DNA of 52,447 nt from Gammaproteobacteria bacterium (GTDB taxonomy: Bacteria; Pseudomonadota; Gammaproteobacteria; Pseudomonadales; Azotimanducaceae), in assembly GCA_028821515.1 (NCBI GenBank), contig JAPPGA010000073.1:1-52447 (forward strand). Reading direction: 5' to 3'. The notes below the pieces were generated by a model. The model was not told the origin of the DNA. It did not search any database and saw nothing but the letters and a program-made list of their open reading frames with translations. Below are positions 11,136 to 19,827 of the stretch, piece by piece; positions within the stretch are counted from its first letter, which is position 1, and each line of letters starts with the position of its first letter. Position numbers and translations under genes: made by a program.

Positions 11136-11935
11136 GGGGCAAGCGCCGTTCCCGCCGCGTCGCGGACGAGTCTCAGCACCTCCCTGAAAATCTTCGGGGT
11201 CGCCGCCACCAGGTGGCCCTTCTCCATGAATCGGTCGCCGCCCTCGGCGTCGCCGACGAAGCCGCCGGCCTCGCGCACGATCACGGTGCCCGCGGCCATG
11301 TCCCAGGGCTTGAGTCCCACCTGCACGAACGCATCGGTGCGCCCCGCGCCGACATAGGCGAGATCGAGGGCCGCCGAGCCCATTCTTCGGATGGAGCGGC
11401 AGGACTGCTGCAGGGCCCGATGCATGTCGGTGTGGGCGTCCAGGTGGCTCTCCACCATGCGGTACGGAATGCCGGTGGCGACGATCGCGTTCTCGAGCTT
11501 CGGGCGCTCGGACACGCGCAGCCGCATGCCGTTCATGCGCGCGCCGGCGCCCCGCGTCGCGGAGAACTCCTCGTTTCTCACCGGATCCAGGATCAGCCCG
11601 TGCTCGAGCACGTTGCCCCGCCGGACGCCGATCGAGACGCAGAAGTGCGGGATGCCGGCAAGGTAGTTGCTCGTGCCGTCGAGCGGGTCGATGATCCACA
11701 CGAACTCGGCGTCCTCGTTTGCCGCGCCGCGCTCCTCGCCGACGATGCCGTGGTCCGGATAGGCGCGCAGGATGGTGTCGATGATCGTGTCCTCGGCGGC
11801 CCGGTCGATCTCCGAGACGAAGTCGTTCTTCGCCTTCTCCTCGACCTTGAGCGTCCCGATCCGGTCCATCGCGCGGACGATCAGGCGTCCGGCCCGGCGC
11901 GCAGCGCGCGAGGCGATGTTGATGATGGGATGCAT
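11132..11935 (-). CDS. suhB: Inositol-1-monophosphatase family protein SuhB
   Basis: A 267-aa metal-dependent phosphatase fold. The metal-binding motifs are GEERG (66-70), WIIDPLDGTSN (80-90) and, near the C-terminus, KPWDMAAGTVIVREAGG. In E. coli SuhB also joins the ribosomal-RNA antitermination complex, which is probably its main job in gammaproteobacteria. ATG 11935 gives the conserved opening MHPIINIASRAARRAG; the frame is open upstream to 12004 but without family similarity. The gene is divergent from trmJ, as in E. coli, and tail-to-tail with secF. Confidence 0.95.
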   Translation of the reverse strand: MHPIINIASRAARRAGRLIVRAMDRIGTLKVEEKAKNDFVSEIDRAAEDTIIDTILRAYPDHGIVGEERGAANEDAEFVWIIDPLDGTSNYLAGIPHFCVSIGVRRGNVLEHGLILDPVRNEEFSATRGAGARMNGMRLRVSERPKLENAIVATGIPYRMVESHLDAHTDMHRALQQSCRSIRRMGSAALDLAYVGAGRTDAFVQVGLKPWDMAAGTVIVREAGGFVGDAEGGDRFMEKGHLVAATPKIFREVLRLVRDAAGTALAP

Positions 11936-12045
11936 TGAAGCGGGACCGTCCGAGGAGGAAGCGCGGCCTATTCTAGCCCACAACGGCCGCCACCTCGGCG
12001 CCACGGGTCCGCGTCGTCATGGGGCGACGTGGCGGGCGGAGGCGG

Positions 12046-12051
12046 TATGAT
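12046..12051 (+). promoter_or_regulatory. Possible -10 element for trmJ
   Basis: TATGAT lies in the suhB/trmJ divergent gap, about 85 nt before the preferred trmJ ATG. No good -35 box is seen. An in-frame ATG at 12061, nine nt downstream of the box, could alternatively give a leaderless start with a 25-residue extension. Confidence 0.35.
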
Positions 12052-12135
12052 GCGCCCCGCATGCCCATGGAGCGGGGCGGACCCGGCGTTGCCGGAACCA
12101 CTCCCCGCGCGGGCATCGGGAGATCGCAGGAACCC

Positions 12136-12867
12136 ATGGCCGACGTCCGCATCGTGCTGGTCGAACCCAGCCATCCCGGCAACATCGGCGGTGCGGCCCG
12201 GGCGATGAAGACCATGGGGCTCACGTCGCTCTACCTGGTGCGCCCGGCACGATTCCCGGACCCCCAGGCGGACTGGCGCGCGGCCCGCGCCGTGGATGTC
12301 CTGGCAGAAGCCAGGGTGGTCGACAGCCTCGACGAAGCCATCGGCGACTGCGTCCTCGCGGTCGGCACCAGCACGCGGAGCAGGCGCATCCCGATCCCGC
12401 TCGCCGACCCCCAGAGCGTGGCCGAACGCCTAGCGTCGGAGTACGCCGACGCGCCCGTCGCCATCCTTTTCGGGCGCGAAACCAGCGGCCTGACCAACGA
12501 GGAACTGCAGCGTTGCCAACTGCACCTCTCGATCCCCGCCAGCCCCGAATACCCCTCGCTCAACCTCGCGATGTCGGTCCAGGTCGTCTGCTACGAACTG
12601 TTCAAGGCCCGCGCCGGCCCCCAGGCGAACGCCGCCCCGGCCAACGAACCCGGCCTCGCCTCCCTGGACGAAGTCGAAGGTTTCCTCGCCCACTTCGAGA
12701 AAGTCCTCAAGCGCATCGACTTCCTCAAGTCCAGCGCCCCCCGGCAGGCGATGCCGCGCCTGCGCCGAATGTTCGGCCGCATCGGCCTCGAGCAGACGGA
12801 AGTCGGCATGCTCCGCGGCATCCTCACCCACATCGAAACCACCAACAACCCCAACCCCGAAGACTAG
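12136..12867 (+). CDS. trmJ: tRNA (cytidine/uridine-2'-O-)-methyltransferase TrmJ
   Basis: A 243-aa SPOUT methyltransferase that modifies position 32 in the anticodon loop of several tRNAs. It begins MADVRIVLVEPSHPGNIGGA, the classic TrmJ opening. Further motifs are FGRETSGLTNEEL and SPEYPSLNLAMSVQVVCYEL, which form the trefoil-knot SAM site, and a C-terminal helical extension containing MPRLRRMFGRIGLEQTEVGMLRGIL. ATG 12136 fits the family start; an ATG at 12061 in frame would add 25 non-conserved residues. Repeat cluster 2 starts only about 27 bp after the stop. Confidence 0.95.
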   Translation: MADVRIVLVEPSHPGNIGGAARAMKTMGLTSLYLVRPARFPDPQADWRAARAVDVLAEARVVDSLDEAIGDCVLAVGTSTRSRRIPIPLADPQSVAERLASEYADAPVAILFGRETSGLTNEELQRCQLHLSIPASPEYPSLNLAMSVQVVCYELFKARAGPQANAAPANEPGLASLDEVEGFLAHFEKVLKRIDFLKSSAPRQAMPRLRRMFGRIGLEQTEVGMLRGILTHIETTNNPNPED

Positions 12868-12893
12868 CGACTCCCCACCTGGACCCACTCCCC

Positions 12894-13180
12894 GGGACGC
12901 CCACCCCCACGCCCAATAGGACACCCATAGTTCTGGGACACTCACCCCCACGCCCAATGGGACACCCATAGTTTCTGGGACGCCCACCCCCACGCCCAAT
13001 AGGACACCCATAGTTCGGGGACGCCCATATTCCAACCCGTTGGGACAGCCATAGCGACTGGGACAGCCATCGGCCAAAGGGACAGCCATGGTTGTTTCGG
13101 TTGGGACAGCCATCGTCTATGGGACCATCGTCTATGGGACAGCCATGGTTGCCGGGAGTTGGTCGTTTTGGGACAGCTGC
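12894..13180 (+). repeat. GGGACA(G/C)CCAT repeat cluster 2 (about 14 units)
   Basis: Units start near 12894, 12918, 12935, 12959, 12977, 13001, 13018, 13042, 13060, 13079, 13103, 13121 (degenerate), 13136 and 13170 (degenerate). The left half alternates GGGACGCCCAC and (A/G)GGACACCCAT with the spacer CCCACGCCCAAT repeated, giving a higher-order unit of about 41 bp. The right half switches to GGGACAGCCAT. The copy at 12957-12969 is the full hairpin form ATGGGACACCCAT. The cluster fills the trmJ-iscR gap; 13181-13289 holds no clear feature apart from the iscR leader. Confidence 0.88.
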
Positions 13181-13289
13181 GGCGGCGGTGGTCATTTGCG
13201 CATCCGGCACCGGGATGGGCGTTGCCTAGACCGAAATACCCGCGTGCTGCATACTTGGAGGCGGATTTCGTGATGCAAGTCCAGAGATC

Positions 13290-13751
13290 ATGCGGTTGAC
13301 GACGAGAGGCCGCTATGCGGTCACAGCGGTGCTGGATCTGGCGCTGCACGCTGGCGACGGGCCGGTGCCCCTCGCGGATGTCGCCGAACGTCAGGGCATC
13401 TCCCAGGCGTATCTCGAGCAACTGTTCCGCCGCCTCAAGCAGCACGACCTGGTCATCGGTGCGCGCGGGCCCGGGGGTGGTTACCGCCTTGCCCGGACCC
13501 TGGATGAGACCAGCGTCTCCGACATCATCAGCGCCGTGGGGGAAGGCGTCGACGCCACCCGCTGCGGGGGAACCGGCGACTGTCAGGACGGTGAGATATG
13601 CCTGACGCATGAACTCTGGGCCGATCTCTCGCAGCAGATCGACCTGTTCCTCAAGCGCATCACGTTCGCGTCGCTGGTCGAGCGGCGCGACATCCGGAGC
13701 ATTGCCCGCCGCCAGGACCCGAAGAACCTGATCAACGCCCAGATTCTGTGA
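13290..13751 (+). CDS. iscR: Iron-sulfur cluster regulator IscR (Rrf2 family)
   Basis: A 153-aa winged-helix repressor that senses [2Fe-2S] supply. MRLTTRGRYAVTAVLDLALH is the conserved DNA-binding start. The cluster ligands Cys92, Cys98, Cys104 and His107 are in the E. coli positions (CGGTGDCQDGEICLTH). It should repress iscS and its own promoter when holo. iscS follows 134 bp downstream, but the usual iscU, iscA, hscBA and fdx genes are not in the window after iscS. Confidence 0.96.
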   Translation: MRLTTRGRYAVTAVLDLALHAGDGPVPLADVAERQGISQAYLEQLFRRLKQHDLVIGARGPGGGYRLARTLDETSVSDIISAVGEGVDATRCGGTGDCQDGEICLTHELWADLSQQIDLFLKRITFASLVERRDIRSIARRQDPKNLINAQIL

Positions 13752-13869
13752 TCCGCGCGTTCCGAAGCGCGCGGGGCCGGGCCACAGGCAGAGTCGGAGG
13801 CGACGGCTGTGGAGCACTCCCCAACATCTAGAACCATCGGCACCGGGACCGATCCCATCGGCATTCGGG

Positions 13870-13875
13870 TAAAAT
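13870..13875 (+). promoter_or_regulatory. Possible -10 box close to the iscS start
   Basis: TAAAAT ends 10 nt before the iscS ATG, so a transcript starting 6-8 nt downstream would have almost no leader. No convincing -35 or IscR box was identified by eye. Confidence 0.4.
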
Positions 13876-13885
13876 TCATCCTCTT

Positions 13886-15061
13886 ATGTCGACCAACATC
13901 CCGACCAAGGCCGTCTACCTCGACTATTCGGCCACGACCCCGGTAGACCCGCGCGTGGCGGAGCGCATGGGCGCCTGCCTCCTCACCGACGGCGCCTTCG
14001 GCAATCCCGCGTCCCGCAGCCATGTCTACGGCTGGGAGGCGGAAGAACTGGTCGAAGAGGCCCGCACGCACGTGGCCGCCCTGTTTAACGCCGATCCCCG
14101 CGAGATCATCTGGACATCGGGCGCCACGGAGTCGGACAACCTGGCGATCAAGGGCGTGGTCGAGGCATCCGGCGGCGAGCGCGTGGTGACGAGCAGCTAC
14201 GAGCACAAGGCGGTACTCGACACCTGCGCCCACCTCGAGTCGCTGGGCCTGGACGTCACCTATATCGAGCCGGATGCCGGCGGCATCATCCAGCCCGAAG
14301 CGGTTGCCGACGCCATTGACCCGGATACCGCCATCGTTTCGGTCATGCATGCGAACAACGAGATCGGCGTGGTCAACGACATCCGCGCCATCGGCGCCGT
14401 ATGCCGCGAGCGGGGCGTGCCGTTCCACACCGATGCAGCCCAGAGCGTCGGCAAGATCGACATCGACGTGCGCCGGGACAACATCGACCTGATGAGCGTC
14501 TCCGGCCACAAGATCTATGGCCCGAAGGGCATCGGCGTGCTGTTCGTCCGGCGCCAGCCGTTCCTGTCCGTGGCGCCGCAGATCCACGGCGGTGGCCACG
14601 AGCGCGGCATGCGCTCGGGCACGCTCGCCACCCACCAGATCGTCGGCATCGGCGAAGCCTGCGTCATCTGCCGCGAGGAACTCGACCGAGACAACGGCGA
14701 AAACCGCCGTATCCGGTCGTTGCGCGACCGTCTCTGGTCGCACCTGCGGCAGGTGCCGAAAACGCAGTTGAACGGGGACGAGGAACAGCGCCTGCCGGGC
14801 AACCTCAACGTGTCGTTCGGCGACGTCGACGGCGATACGCTGCTGACCGCGCTCGACGACCTGGCGGTCTCCACCGGCTCCGCCTGCACCTCCGCCACCG
14901 TGGAGCCGTCCTACGTCCTGAAGGCGCTCGGCGTGCCCGACGATCTCGCCCACGCATCGATCCGTTTCACCGTGGGCCGCTACACCACCACCGACGAGGT
15001 GGACTACGCGGCGCGCCGGGTGGCCACCACCGTGGAGAAGCTGAGGGCCGCCCGCGTATAA
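13886..15061 (+). CDS. iscS: Cysteine desulfurase IscS
   Basis: A 391-aa pyridoxal-phosphate enzyme that removes sulfur from cysteine for iron-sulfur clusters, tRNA thiolation and other pathways. Visible signatures: [13 protein letters not shown] at the start, [25 protein letters not shown], the PLP lysine Lys209 in [10 protein letters not shown], and the catalytic Cys334 in the mobile loop STGSACTSA. The IscS-type long loop assigns it to group I desulfurases. No ribosome binding site is obvious before ATG 13886. It is followed by ndk rather than iscU, so the cluster scaffold must be encoded elsewhere. Confidence 0.95.
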   Translation: MSTNIPTKAVYLDYSATTPVDPRVAERMGACLLTDGAFGNPASRSHVYGWEAEELVEEARTHVAALFNADPREIIWTSGATESDNLAIKGVVEASGGERVVTSSYEHKAVLDTCAHLESLGLDVTYIEPDAGGIIQPEAVADAIDPDTAIVSVMHANNEIGVVNDIRAIGAVCRERGVPFHTDAAQSVGKIDIDVRRDNIDLMSVSGHKIYGPKGIGVLFVRRQPFLSVAPQIHGGGHERGMRSGTLATHQIVGIGEACVICREELDRDNGENRRIRSLRDRLWSHLRQVPKTQLNGDEEQRLPGNLNVSFGDVDGDTLLTALDDLAVSTGSACTSATVEPSYVLKALGVPDDLAHASIRFTVGRYTTTDEVDYAARRVATTVEKLRAARV

Positions 15062-15062
15062 T
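15057..15062 (+). promoter_or_regulatory. Candidate ndk -10 box overlapping the iscS stop
   Basis: A perfect TATAAT overlaps the TAA stop of iscS. Transcription would start near 15069, leaving a leader of about 50 nt before ndk, which includes AGGAAAGG just upstream of ATG 15121. The -35 region is poor. It suggests that ndk and the genes after it have a promoter separate from iscS. Confidence 0.45.
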
Positions 15063-15120
15063 TGCACCGGCCACCTTCGGCTGACACCACGCCTCTCAAG
15101 TCCGAATCCAGGAAAGGCCA

Positions 15121-15549
15121 ATGCCAGTAGAGCGCACACTCTCCATTCTCAAGCCCGACGCCGTGGCCCGCAATCTCATCGGCGAGATCGTGGGCCGGTT
15201 CGAAAGGGCCGGTCTGCGTATCGTCGCCTCCAGGATGACGCGGCTTTCGGCGGACCAGGCGGCAGGCTTCTACGCGGAGCACGAAGGCAAGCCGTTCTAC
15301 GAGAAGCTGCTTGGCTACATGAGTTCCGGCCCGGTGGTTCTCCAGGTCCTCGAAGGCCCCAACGCGATCGCCGTAAACCGCCGCCTGATGGGGGCGACGG
15401 ATCCGAAGCAGGCGGATCCGGGCACCATTCGCGCCGACTTCGCCGACTCCCTGGACGCCAACGCCGTCCACGGCTCCGACTCGCCGACGAGCGCGGCTCG
15501 CGAGATCGCGTATTTCTTCGACGAGGCTGAAATCTGTCCGCGGCCGTGA
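15121..15549 (+). CDS. ndk: Nucleoside diphosphate kinase
   Basis: A 142-aa enzyme that moves the gamma phosphate between nucleoside triphosphates through a phospho-histidine. The opening is [15 protein letters not shown], and the active-site His117 is in [16 protein letters not shown] upstream of ATG 15121 is a good ribosome binding site. The TGA stop overlaps the GTG start of rlmN. ndk heads the conserved ndk-rlmN-rodZ-hisS-yfgM-bamB-der block. Confidence 0.97.
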   Translation: MPVERTLSILKPDAVARNLIGEIVGRFERAGLRIVASRMTRLSADQAAGFYAEHEGKPFYEKLLGYMSSGPVVLQVLEGPNAIAVNRRLMGATDPKQADPGTIRADFADSLDANAVHGSDSPTSAAREIAYFFDEAEICPRP

Positions 15550-16676
15550 ACGCACCCCGCGTCAATCTGCTCGGGCTCGACCGCGCCGGACTCGAGCGCT
15601 ATCTCGCCGGGTTCGGCGAGAAGCCCTACCGCGCTCGCATCCTGCTCCGCTGGATCCACAAGCGCGGCGTGACGCGGTTCGACGACATGACGGACCTGTC
15701 GAAAGCCCTGCGCGCCCGCCTCGCCGACGAGACGGAGATTCGCCCGCCGGAGGTGGAGGAGCGCCGCGACGCCGCGGACGGGGTCACCAAGTGGTCCGTG
15801 ACGGTGGGCGGAGGCAGCGCCGTGGAGACGGTCCTGATTCCCGACCGGGGACGCAACACCCTGTGCATCTCGTCCCAGGCGGGCTGCGCGCTCGACTGCG
15901 CGTTCTGCGCCACCGGCAAGCAGGGCTTTGACGGCAACCTCACGCCCGCCGAGATCGCCGGGCAGGTGTGGCTCGCGGCGCGGGAACTCGAACGGCGGGA
16001 CGACGGGCGCGGCCTGACGAACGTCGTCTTCATGGGCATGGGCGAGCCCCTGCTCAACTTCGACGCGTGCGTCACGGTGGCCAATCTGCTCATGGACGAC
16101 CTTGCCTACGGCCTGTCCAAGCGCCGCGTCACCATCAGCACGGCCGGCGTGGTCCCGAATATCCTCAAGCTTGCCGAGCGCACGGAATGCGCGCTGGCCG
16201 TCAGCCTTCATGCGGCGGACGATGCACTGCGGGACCGCCTCGTTCCCCTCAACCGGCGTTACCCGCTCGCGGAATTGCTGGACGCCTGCCAGTCGTACCT
16301 GTCGTGCGTCGGCGAGCGCCGCTCGGTGACCATCGAATACGCGCTCATGAAGGGCGTGAACGACAGCCTCGCCGATGCGGCGGCGCTGGCAAGGCTGCTC
16401 CGGCCGCTGCGCTGCAAGATCAACCTGATTCCGTTCAACCCGTTCCCGAACGCAGGGTTCGAACGGCCCGATCCGGACGCGATCACGGCGTTTCAGACCT
16501 ACCTCCTGAACGCGGGCTACACCGCCACGCTGCGCGCGACCCGGGGCGACGAGATCGCGGCGGCCTGCGGCCAGCTCACCGGCGCGGTGCGGGACCGCAC
16601 CAACAGGCGGGCGCGCTACATTGCCCGGCTCCGGCAACAGCCGGCTGCGGCGGGGCAGGAAGGACTGGTCCCGTGA
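15546..16676 (+). CDS. rlmN: Dual-specificity 23S rRNA/tRNA adenine-C2 methyltransferase RlmN
   Basis: A 376-aa radical-SAM enzyme that methylates A2503 of 23S rRNA and A37 of some tRNAs. The iron-sulfur ligands Cys114, Cys118 and Cys121 are in CALDCAFC, and the methyl-carrying Cys341 is in ACGQLTG. Other family segments are [12 protein letters not shown] and [15 protein letters not shown] 15546 overlaps the ndk stop (GTGA), and the gene's stop overlaps rodZ in the same way. It depends on iron-sulfur supply, consistent with the nearby isc genes. Confidence 0.97.
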   Translation: MNAPRVNLLGLDRAGLERYLAGFGEKPYRARILLRWIHKRGVTRFDDMTDLSKALRARLADETEIRPPEVEERRDAADGVTKWSVTVGGGSAVETVLIPDRGRNTLCISSQAGCALDCAFCATGKQGFDGNLTPAEIAGQVWLAARELERRDDGRGLTNVVFMGMGEPLLNFDACVTVANLLMDDLAYGLSKRRVTISTAGVVPNILKLAERTECALAVSLHAADDALRDRLVPLNRRYPLAELLDACQSYLSCVGERRSVTIEYALMKGVNDSLADAAALARLLRPLRCKINLIPFNPFPNAGFERPDPDAITAFQTYLLNAGYTATLRATRGDEIAAACGQLTGAVRDRTNRRARYIARLRQQPAAAGQEGLVP

Positions 16677-17806
16677 GCGACAACGACTCGCCGGATCCCG
16701 TGGTGGAGAACGACGCTCCGGATCCCGCCGGCGAAAGCGATCCGGCAGATCCGGTGGACGGGAACGACTCGCCCGATCCCGCGAGCGAGGACGAGTCGGC
16801 CGATCCCCCGGGCGAGGACGATTCGCCGGGACCCGGTGCCGCATTGCGTGCGGCGCGGGAGGCGATGGGCACAAGCACTGCCGATATCGCCAGGTCCCTG
16901 AGGGTGCCCGTGAGGATCGTCGAGAACATCGAGGACGAACGCTTCGATGTGTTGCCGGCGCCGGTATTCACGCGTGCGTATATCCGCAGTTATGCCGAAC
17001 TGGTGGAACTCGACCCCGACACGATGTCGTTCGCCTACGACCGGAAAACGGATCCCGGGGAGACGGTGGAAAGCGAGGTGCGGCGCCCGGCCGCGATTGC
17101 CGGGAAGATGGCCGTATTGTCGAGGGCCCTGAAACTGCCGTCGTGGCAGTCGTGGGTTTTCAGCGGCACCGTGATCCTGTTCGTCGCGGCCTTCGGCCTG
17201 TTCGTCTGGCTGATGTGGCCGTCCGACGTCCCCGTGCCGGCGTCATCCGGACAGGACGAACCGTCGGGCGAGGTCCCGGTCGCCGAGGAGACACGGCCGG
17301 ACCCGTCCGAGGGCGATGCGTCGGTGGAATCGGTGGCCCCTGCGGGCACGCTCGACGAGACGCCCGCCGACTCGGCCGAAAGCGAGCCGGCCGGTCGGAG
17401 CGGCGCGCGGATTTCCCTCCCGGAGAGCCCGTCGGCGGGTTCGAGCGAAGACCTGCTGGATGGCCCGCAGGACAGCACTCCGTATGACTCGCCGGAGATC
17501 TCGCTTGACGGAGCAGGCGAGGAGTCTGTCCCGATCACCAACCCGCTGACGTACGTGCCGGGGGACGAGCACGTGCTGGTCTTTCGATTCATCGATGATT
17601 GCTGGGTCGAGGTTCTCGACGCCGGCGGCGCGCTGGTGCACGGAGACCTGGAACTCGCGGGGAACGAGCTGGAGCTAAGTGGGCAAGCCCCCTTCACCCT
17701 CACGCTTGGTTACGCGTCCGGTGTCGAACTCGAGTACAACGGCCAACCCGTGATGCTCGAGCCGCACACCAAGGACAACGTCGCCAGGCTGGTGCTCGGG
17801 CTGTGA
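16673..17806 (+). CDS. rodZ: RodZ-like cell-shape protein with acidic N-terminal repeats
   Basis: A 377-aa bitopic membrane protein. Residues about 55-120 form the helix-turn-helix fold that binds MreB in RodZ (AREAMGTSTADIARSLRVP, then YIRSYAELVELDP). One membrane helix follows at about 162-183, then a Ser/Pro/Glu-rich periplasmic linker and a DUF4115 domain beginning near HVLVFRFIDDCWVEVLDA. Unusually, the first 50 residues are imperfect Asp-Pro repeats (DSPDP, DAPDP, DPADP, DSPDP). GTG 16673 overlaps the rlmN stop. In E. coli rodZ is followed by ispG; here hisS follows directly with a 4-nt overlap. Confidence 0.88.
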   Translation: MSDNDSPDPVVENDAPDPAGESDPADPVDGNDSPDPASEDESADPPGEDDSPGPGAALRAAREAMGTSTADIARSLRVPVRIVENIEDERFDVLPAPVFTRAYIRSYAELVELDPDTMSFAYDRKTDPGETVESEVRRPAAIAGKMAVLSRALKLPSWQSWVFSGTVILFVAAFGLFVWLMWPSDVPVPASSGQDEPSGEVPVAEETRPDPSEGDASVESVAPAGTLDETPADSAESEPAGRSGARISLPESPSAGSSEDLLDGPQDSTPYDSPEISLDGAGEESVPITNPLTYVPGDEHVLVFRFIDDCWVEVLDAGGALVHGDLELAGNELELSGQAPFTLTLGYASGVELEYNGQPVMLEPHTKDNVARLVLGL

Positions 17807-19119
17807 GTCTGCGTTACCGGGCCGTTCGCGGCATGCGCGATCTCGCGTCGGAAGCCGCGGCGGAACTGCGGCGGGTGGAGGACCAGTGCATCGCCGCGGC
17901 GCGCGCCTTTGGCTACGAGGAGATCCGCCTGCCGCTGGTGGAGTCGACGGACCTTTTCAGCCGCGGCATCGGCGAGGCCACCGATATCGTCGCCAAGGAG
18001 ATGTACGTCTTCGACGACCGCCGGGGCAATAGCCTGGCGCTGCGCCCGGAGGGAACCGCCGGCTGCGTGCGCGCCTGCATTCAGCAGGGGCTCCTGCACA
18101 ACCGCACGCAGCGGCTCTGGTACGCGGGTCCGATGTTCCGCTACGAACGCCCGCAACAGGGCCGGTACCGCCAGTTCGACCAGTTCGGCGCGGAGATCTT
18201 TGGCGTGGGCGGACCCGAGGCGGACGCGGAACTGATCCAGATGGTCGCGGCGATCTGGGACGGACTTGGGCTCCGTGACGCGGTGCGCCTTGAAATCAAC
18301 GCACTGGGATCCAGCGCGTCGAGAGCCGCTTACGGCGAAGCGCTGGTCGCCTACCTTGCGCCGTACGAGGATGAACTCGACGGGGACAGCCGCCAGCGCC
18401 TGCGTCTCAACCCGTTGCGCATCCTCGACAGCAAGGTGGAGTCCACGCGCCGCATCCTGGAAGAGGCGCCGAACCTGGCCGACTACCTGGACGCAAGCGA
18501 GCGTGCCCAGTTCGACACCCTGCGGGAACTGCTGGACTCGCTGGGACTGCTATACCGCGTGAACCGCCGCCTGGTCCGGGGCTTCGACTACTACACGCAT
18601 GCGGTGGTCGAGTGGGTGGCCGAGGGTATTGGCTCCCAGGACGCCGTATGCGCCGGCGGACGCTACGACGGGCTCATCGAACTGTTCGGCGGACGACCGA
18701 CGCCGGCGGCGGGTTTTGCGCTGGGCATCGACCGCGTCGCGCTGCTGCTCCGGGAAGTGGCAGACGCGTCTGCGGAAGCATCGGCGGCGTGCTCGGCAGG
18801 CGCCCTCAGCTATAGCGCGGCTGACGTCCACGTCGTCATGCAGGATCGGAAATACATGCCGGCGGCGATGGCGGCGGCACAGGCCCTGCGGGTCCGCGTG
18901 CCGGGCCTGCGCGTTCGCATGGACGCGGGCGGCGGTGGCCTCTCCGCCCAGTTCCGGCGCGCAGACCGCAGCGGCGCATGCTGGGCGATGATTGTCGGGG
19001 AGGACGAAATAGCACAGAATCGCGTCTCCCTGAAATGGCTGCGCGCGAACCGACCGCAGGTGACCGCCTCGATGGACGAAGTGGCGGCGGCGATTCGCGA
19101 GTCGCAAGCGCAGGACTGA
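17803..19119 (+). CDS. hisS: Histidine-tRNA ligase
   Basis: A 438-aa class II aminoacyl-tRNA synthetase. Its motifs are YRAVRGMRD at the start, LALRPEGTAGCVRA (motif 2 area), the histidine-specific LVRGFDYYTHAVVEW and GRYDGLIELFGG, and a C-terminal anticodon-binding domain that starts near VHVVMQDRKYMPAAM. GTG 17803 overlaps the rodZ stop; the frame is open further upstream inside rodZ but without family match. yfgM follows after 6 nt. Confidence 0.96.
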   Translation: MSLRYRAVRGMRDLASEAAAELRRVEDQCIAAARAFGYEEIRLPLVESTDLFSRGIGEATDIVAKEMYVFDDRRGNSLALRPEGTAGCVRACIQQGLLHNRTQRLWYAGPMFRYERPQQGRYRQFDQFGAEIFGVGGPEADAELIQMVAAIWDGLGLRDAVRLEINALGSSASRAAYGEALVAYLAPYEDELDGDSRQRLRLNPLRILDSKVESTRRILEEAPNLADYLDASERAQFDTLRELLDSLGLLYRVNRRLVRGFDYYTHAVVEWVAEGIGSQDAVCAGGRYDGLIELFGGRPTPAAGFALGIDRVALLLREVADASAEASAACSAGALSYSAADVHVVMQDRKYMPAAMAAAQALRVRVPGLRVRMDAGGGGLSAQFRRADRSGACWAMIVGEDEIAQNRVSLKWLRANRPQVTASMDEVAAAIRESQAQD

Positions 19120-19125
19120 TCTTAA

Positions 19126-19827
19126 GTGTCTGAATATCTGTCTGACGAGGAACGCGTAGAGTGGCTACGGAACTGGTGGTCGCGCCATGGCGTCGCCATC
19201 ATCGCTGGCATCGTCGTGGCGGTGGCCGGCGTGATCGGCTGGCGCTGGTACCAGGACTTCCGGATCGAACAGGCGGAAACCGCATCGAGCGACTACAGCG
19301 ACTACCTGGCGGCGCGGGTGCTGGGCGATGCCTCGGAACTCGCCGCCGATCTCGCCGAGGCGCACGAGGGTACGACCTATCACGTCTTTACCCTGCTGCA
19401 CGAGGCGCAGGAAGCGGCCGACGGCGAAGACTGGGAACGTTCGGCGGCGTTGCTTTCCGCGAGCATGGACTACGCGGGTGATGGCGTCGTCCGGGACCGG
19501 GCGGCGCTGCGGCTGGCGAAAGTCCAGTGGCAGCTCGGCGAGGCGGACGAAGCCCTCGAAACGCTTTCCGGCGTGCTGGGTTCCGGGTTCGCCCTGGAGG
19601 TCGCGGAACTGACCGGCGACATCCTTGCCGGGAAGGGAGACAGCGCGGGCGCGCGGGAGGCGTACGAGTCCGCGATTCAGCATGAGTCGGTCACGGACAT
19701 TGGCAGGATGCTGCTGGAATTGAAGTTGGCCACCGTGGTGCCGGACGCGCCCGGTGATCCCGGCAATCCCGGGAATCCCCGCAATCCCGGTAATCCCGGA
19801 GACGAAACGGAGTCTGGCGGCGAATGA
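19126..19827 (+). CDS. yfgM: YfgM-like ancillary translocon/periplasmic chaperone protein
   Basis: A 233-aa protein with a short cytoplasmic start (YLSDEERVEWLRNWWSRHG), one membrane helix at about residues 23-42 and a TPR-like periplasmic domain (TPR_21). This is the layout of E. coli YfgM, which contacts SecYEG and PpiD. It starts at GTG 19126. The C-terminus ends in a collagen-like run of Gly-Asn-Pro triplets encoded by 9-bp DNA repeats, an addition not expected in the family. The stop overlaps the bamB start. Confidence 0.88.
   Translation: MSEYLSDEERVEWLRNWWSRHGVAIIAGIVVAVAGVIGWRWYQDFRIEQAETASSDYSDYLAARVLGDASELAADLAEAHEGTTYHVFTLLHEAQEAADGEDWERSAALLSASMDYAGDGVVRDRAALRLAKVQWQLGEADEALETLSGVLGSGFALEVAELTGDILAGKGDSAGAREAYESAIQHESVTDIGRMLLELKLATVVPDAPGDPGNPGNPRNPGNPGDETESGGE
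19748..19803 (+). repeat. 9-bp tandem repeat coding a Gly-Asn-Pro tail
   Basis: Six degenerate copies of a unit like GGTAATCCC give GDPGNPGNPRNPGNPGD at the YfgM C-terminus. It is a simple in-frame expansion, distinct from the GGGACA repeat family. Confidence 0.7.

Noticed and set aside
13200-13289. Possible IscR binding site before iscR (AATACCCGCG...ATACTTGG)
   Set aside because: The match to the type 1 IscR motif is too weak by eye; a matrix search would be needed.
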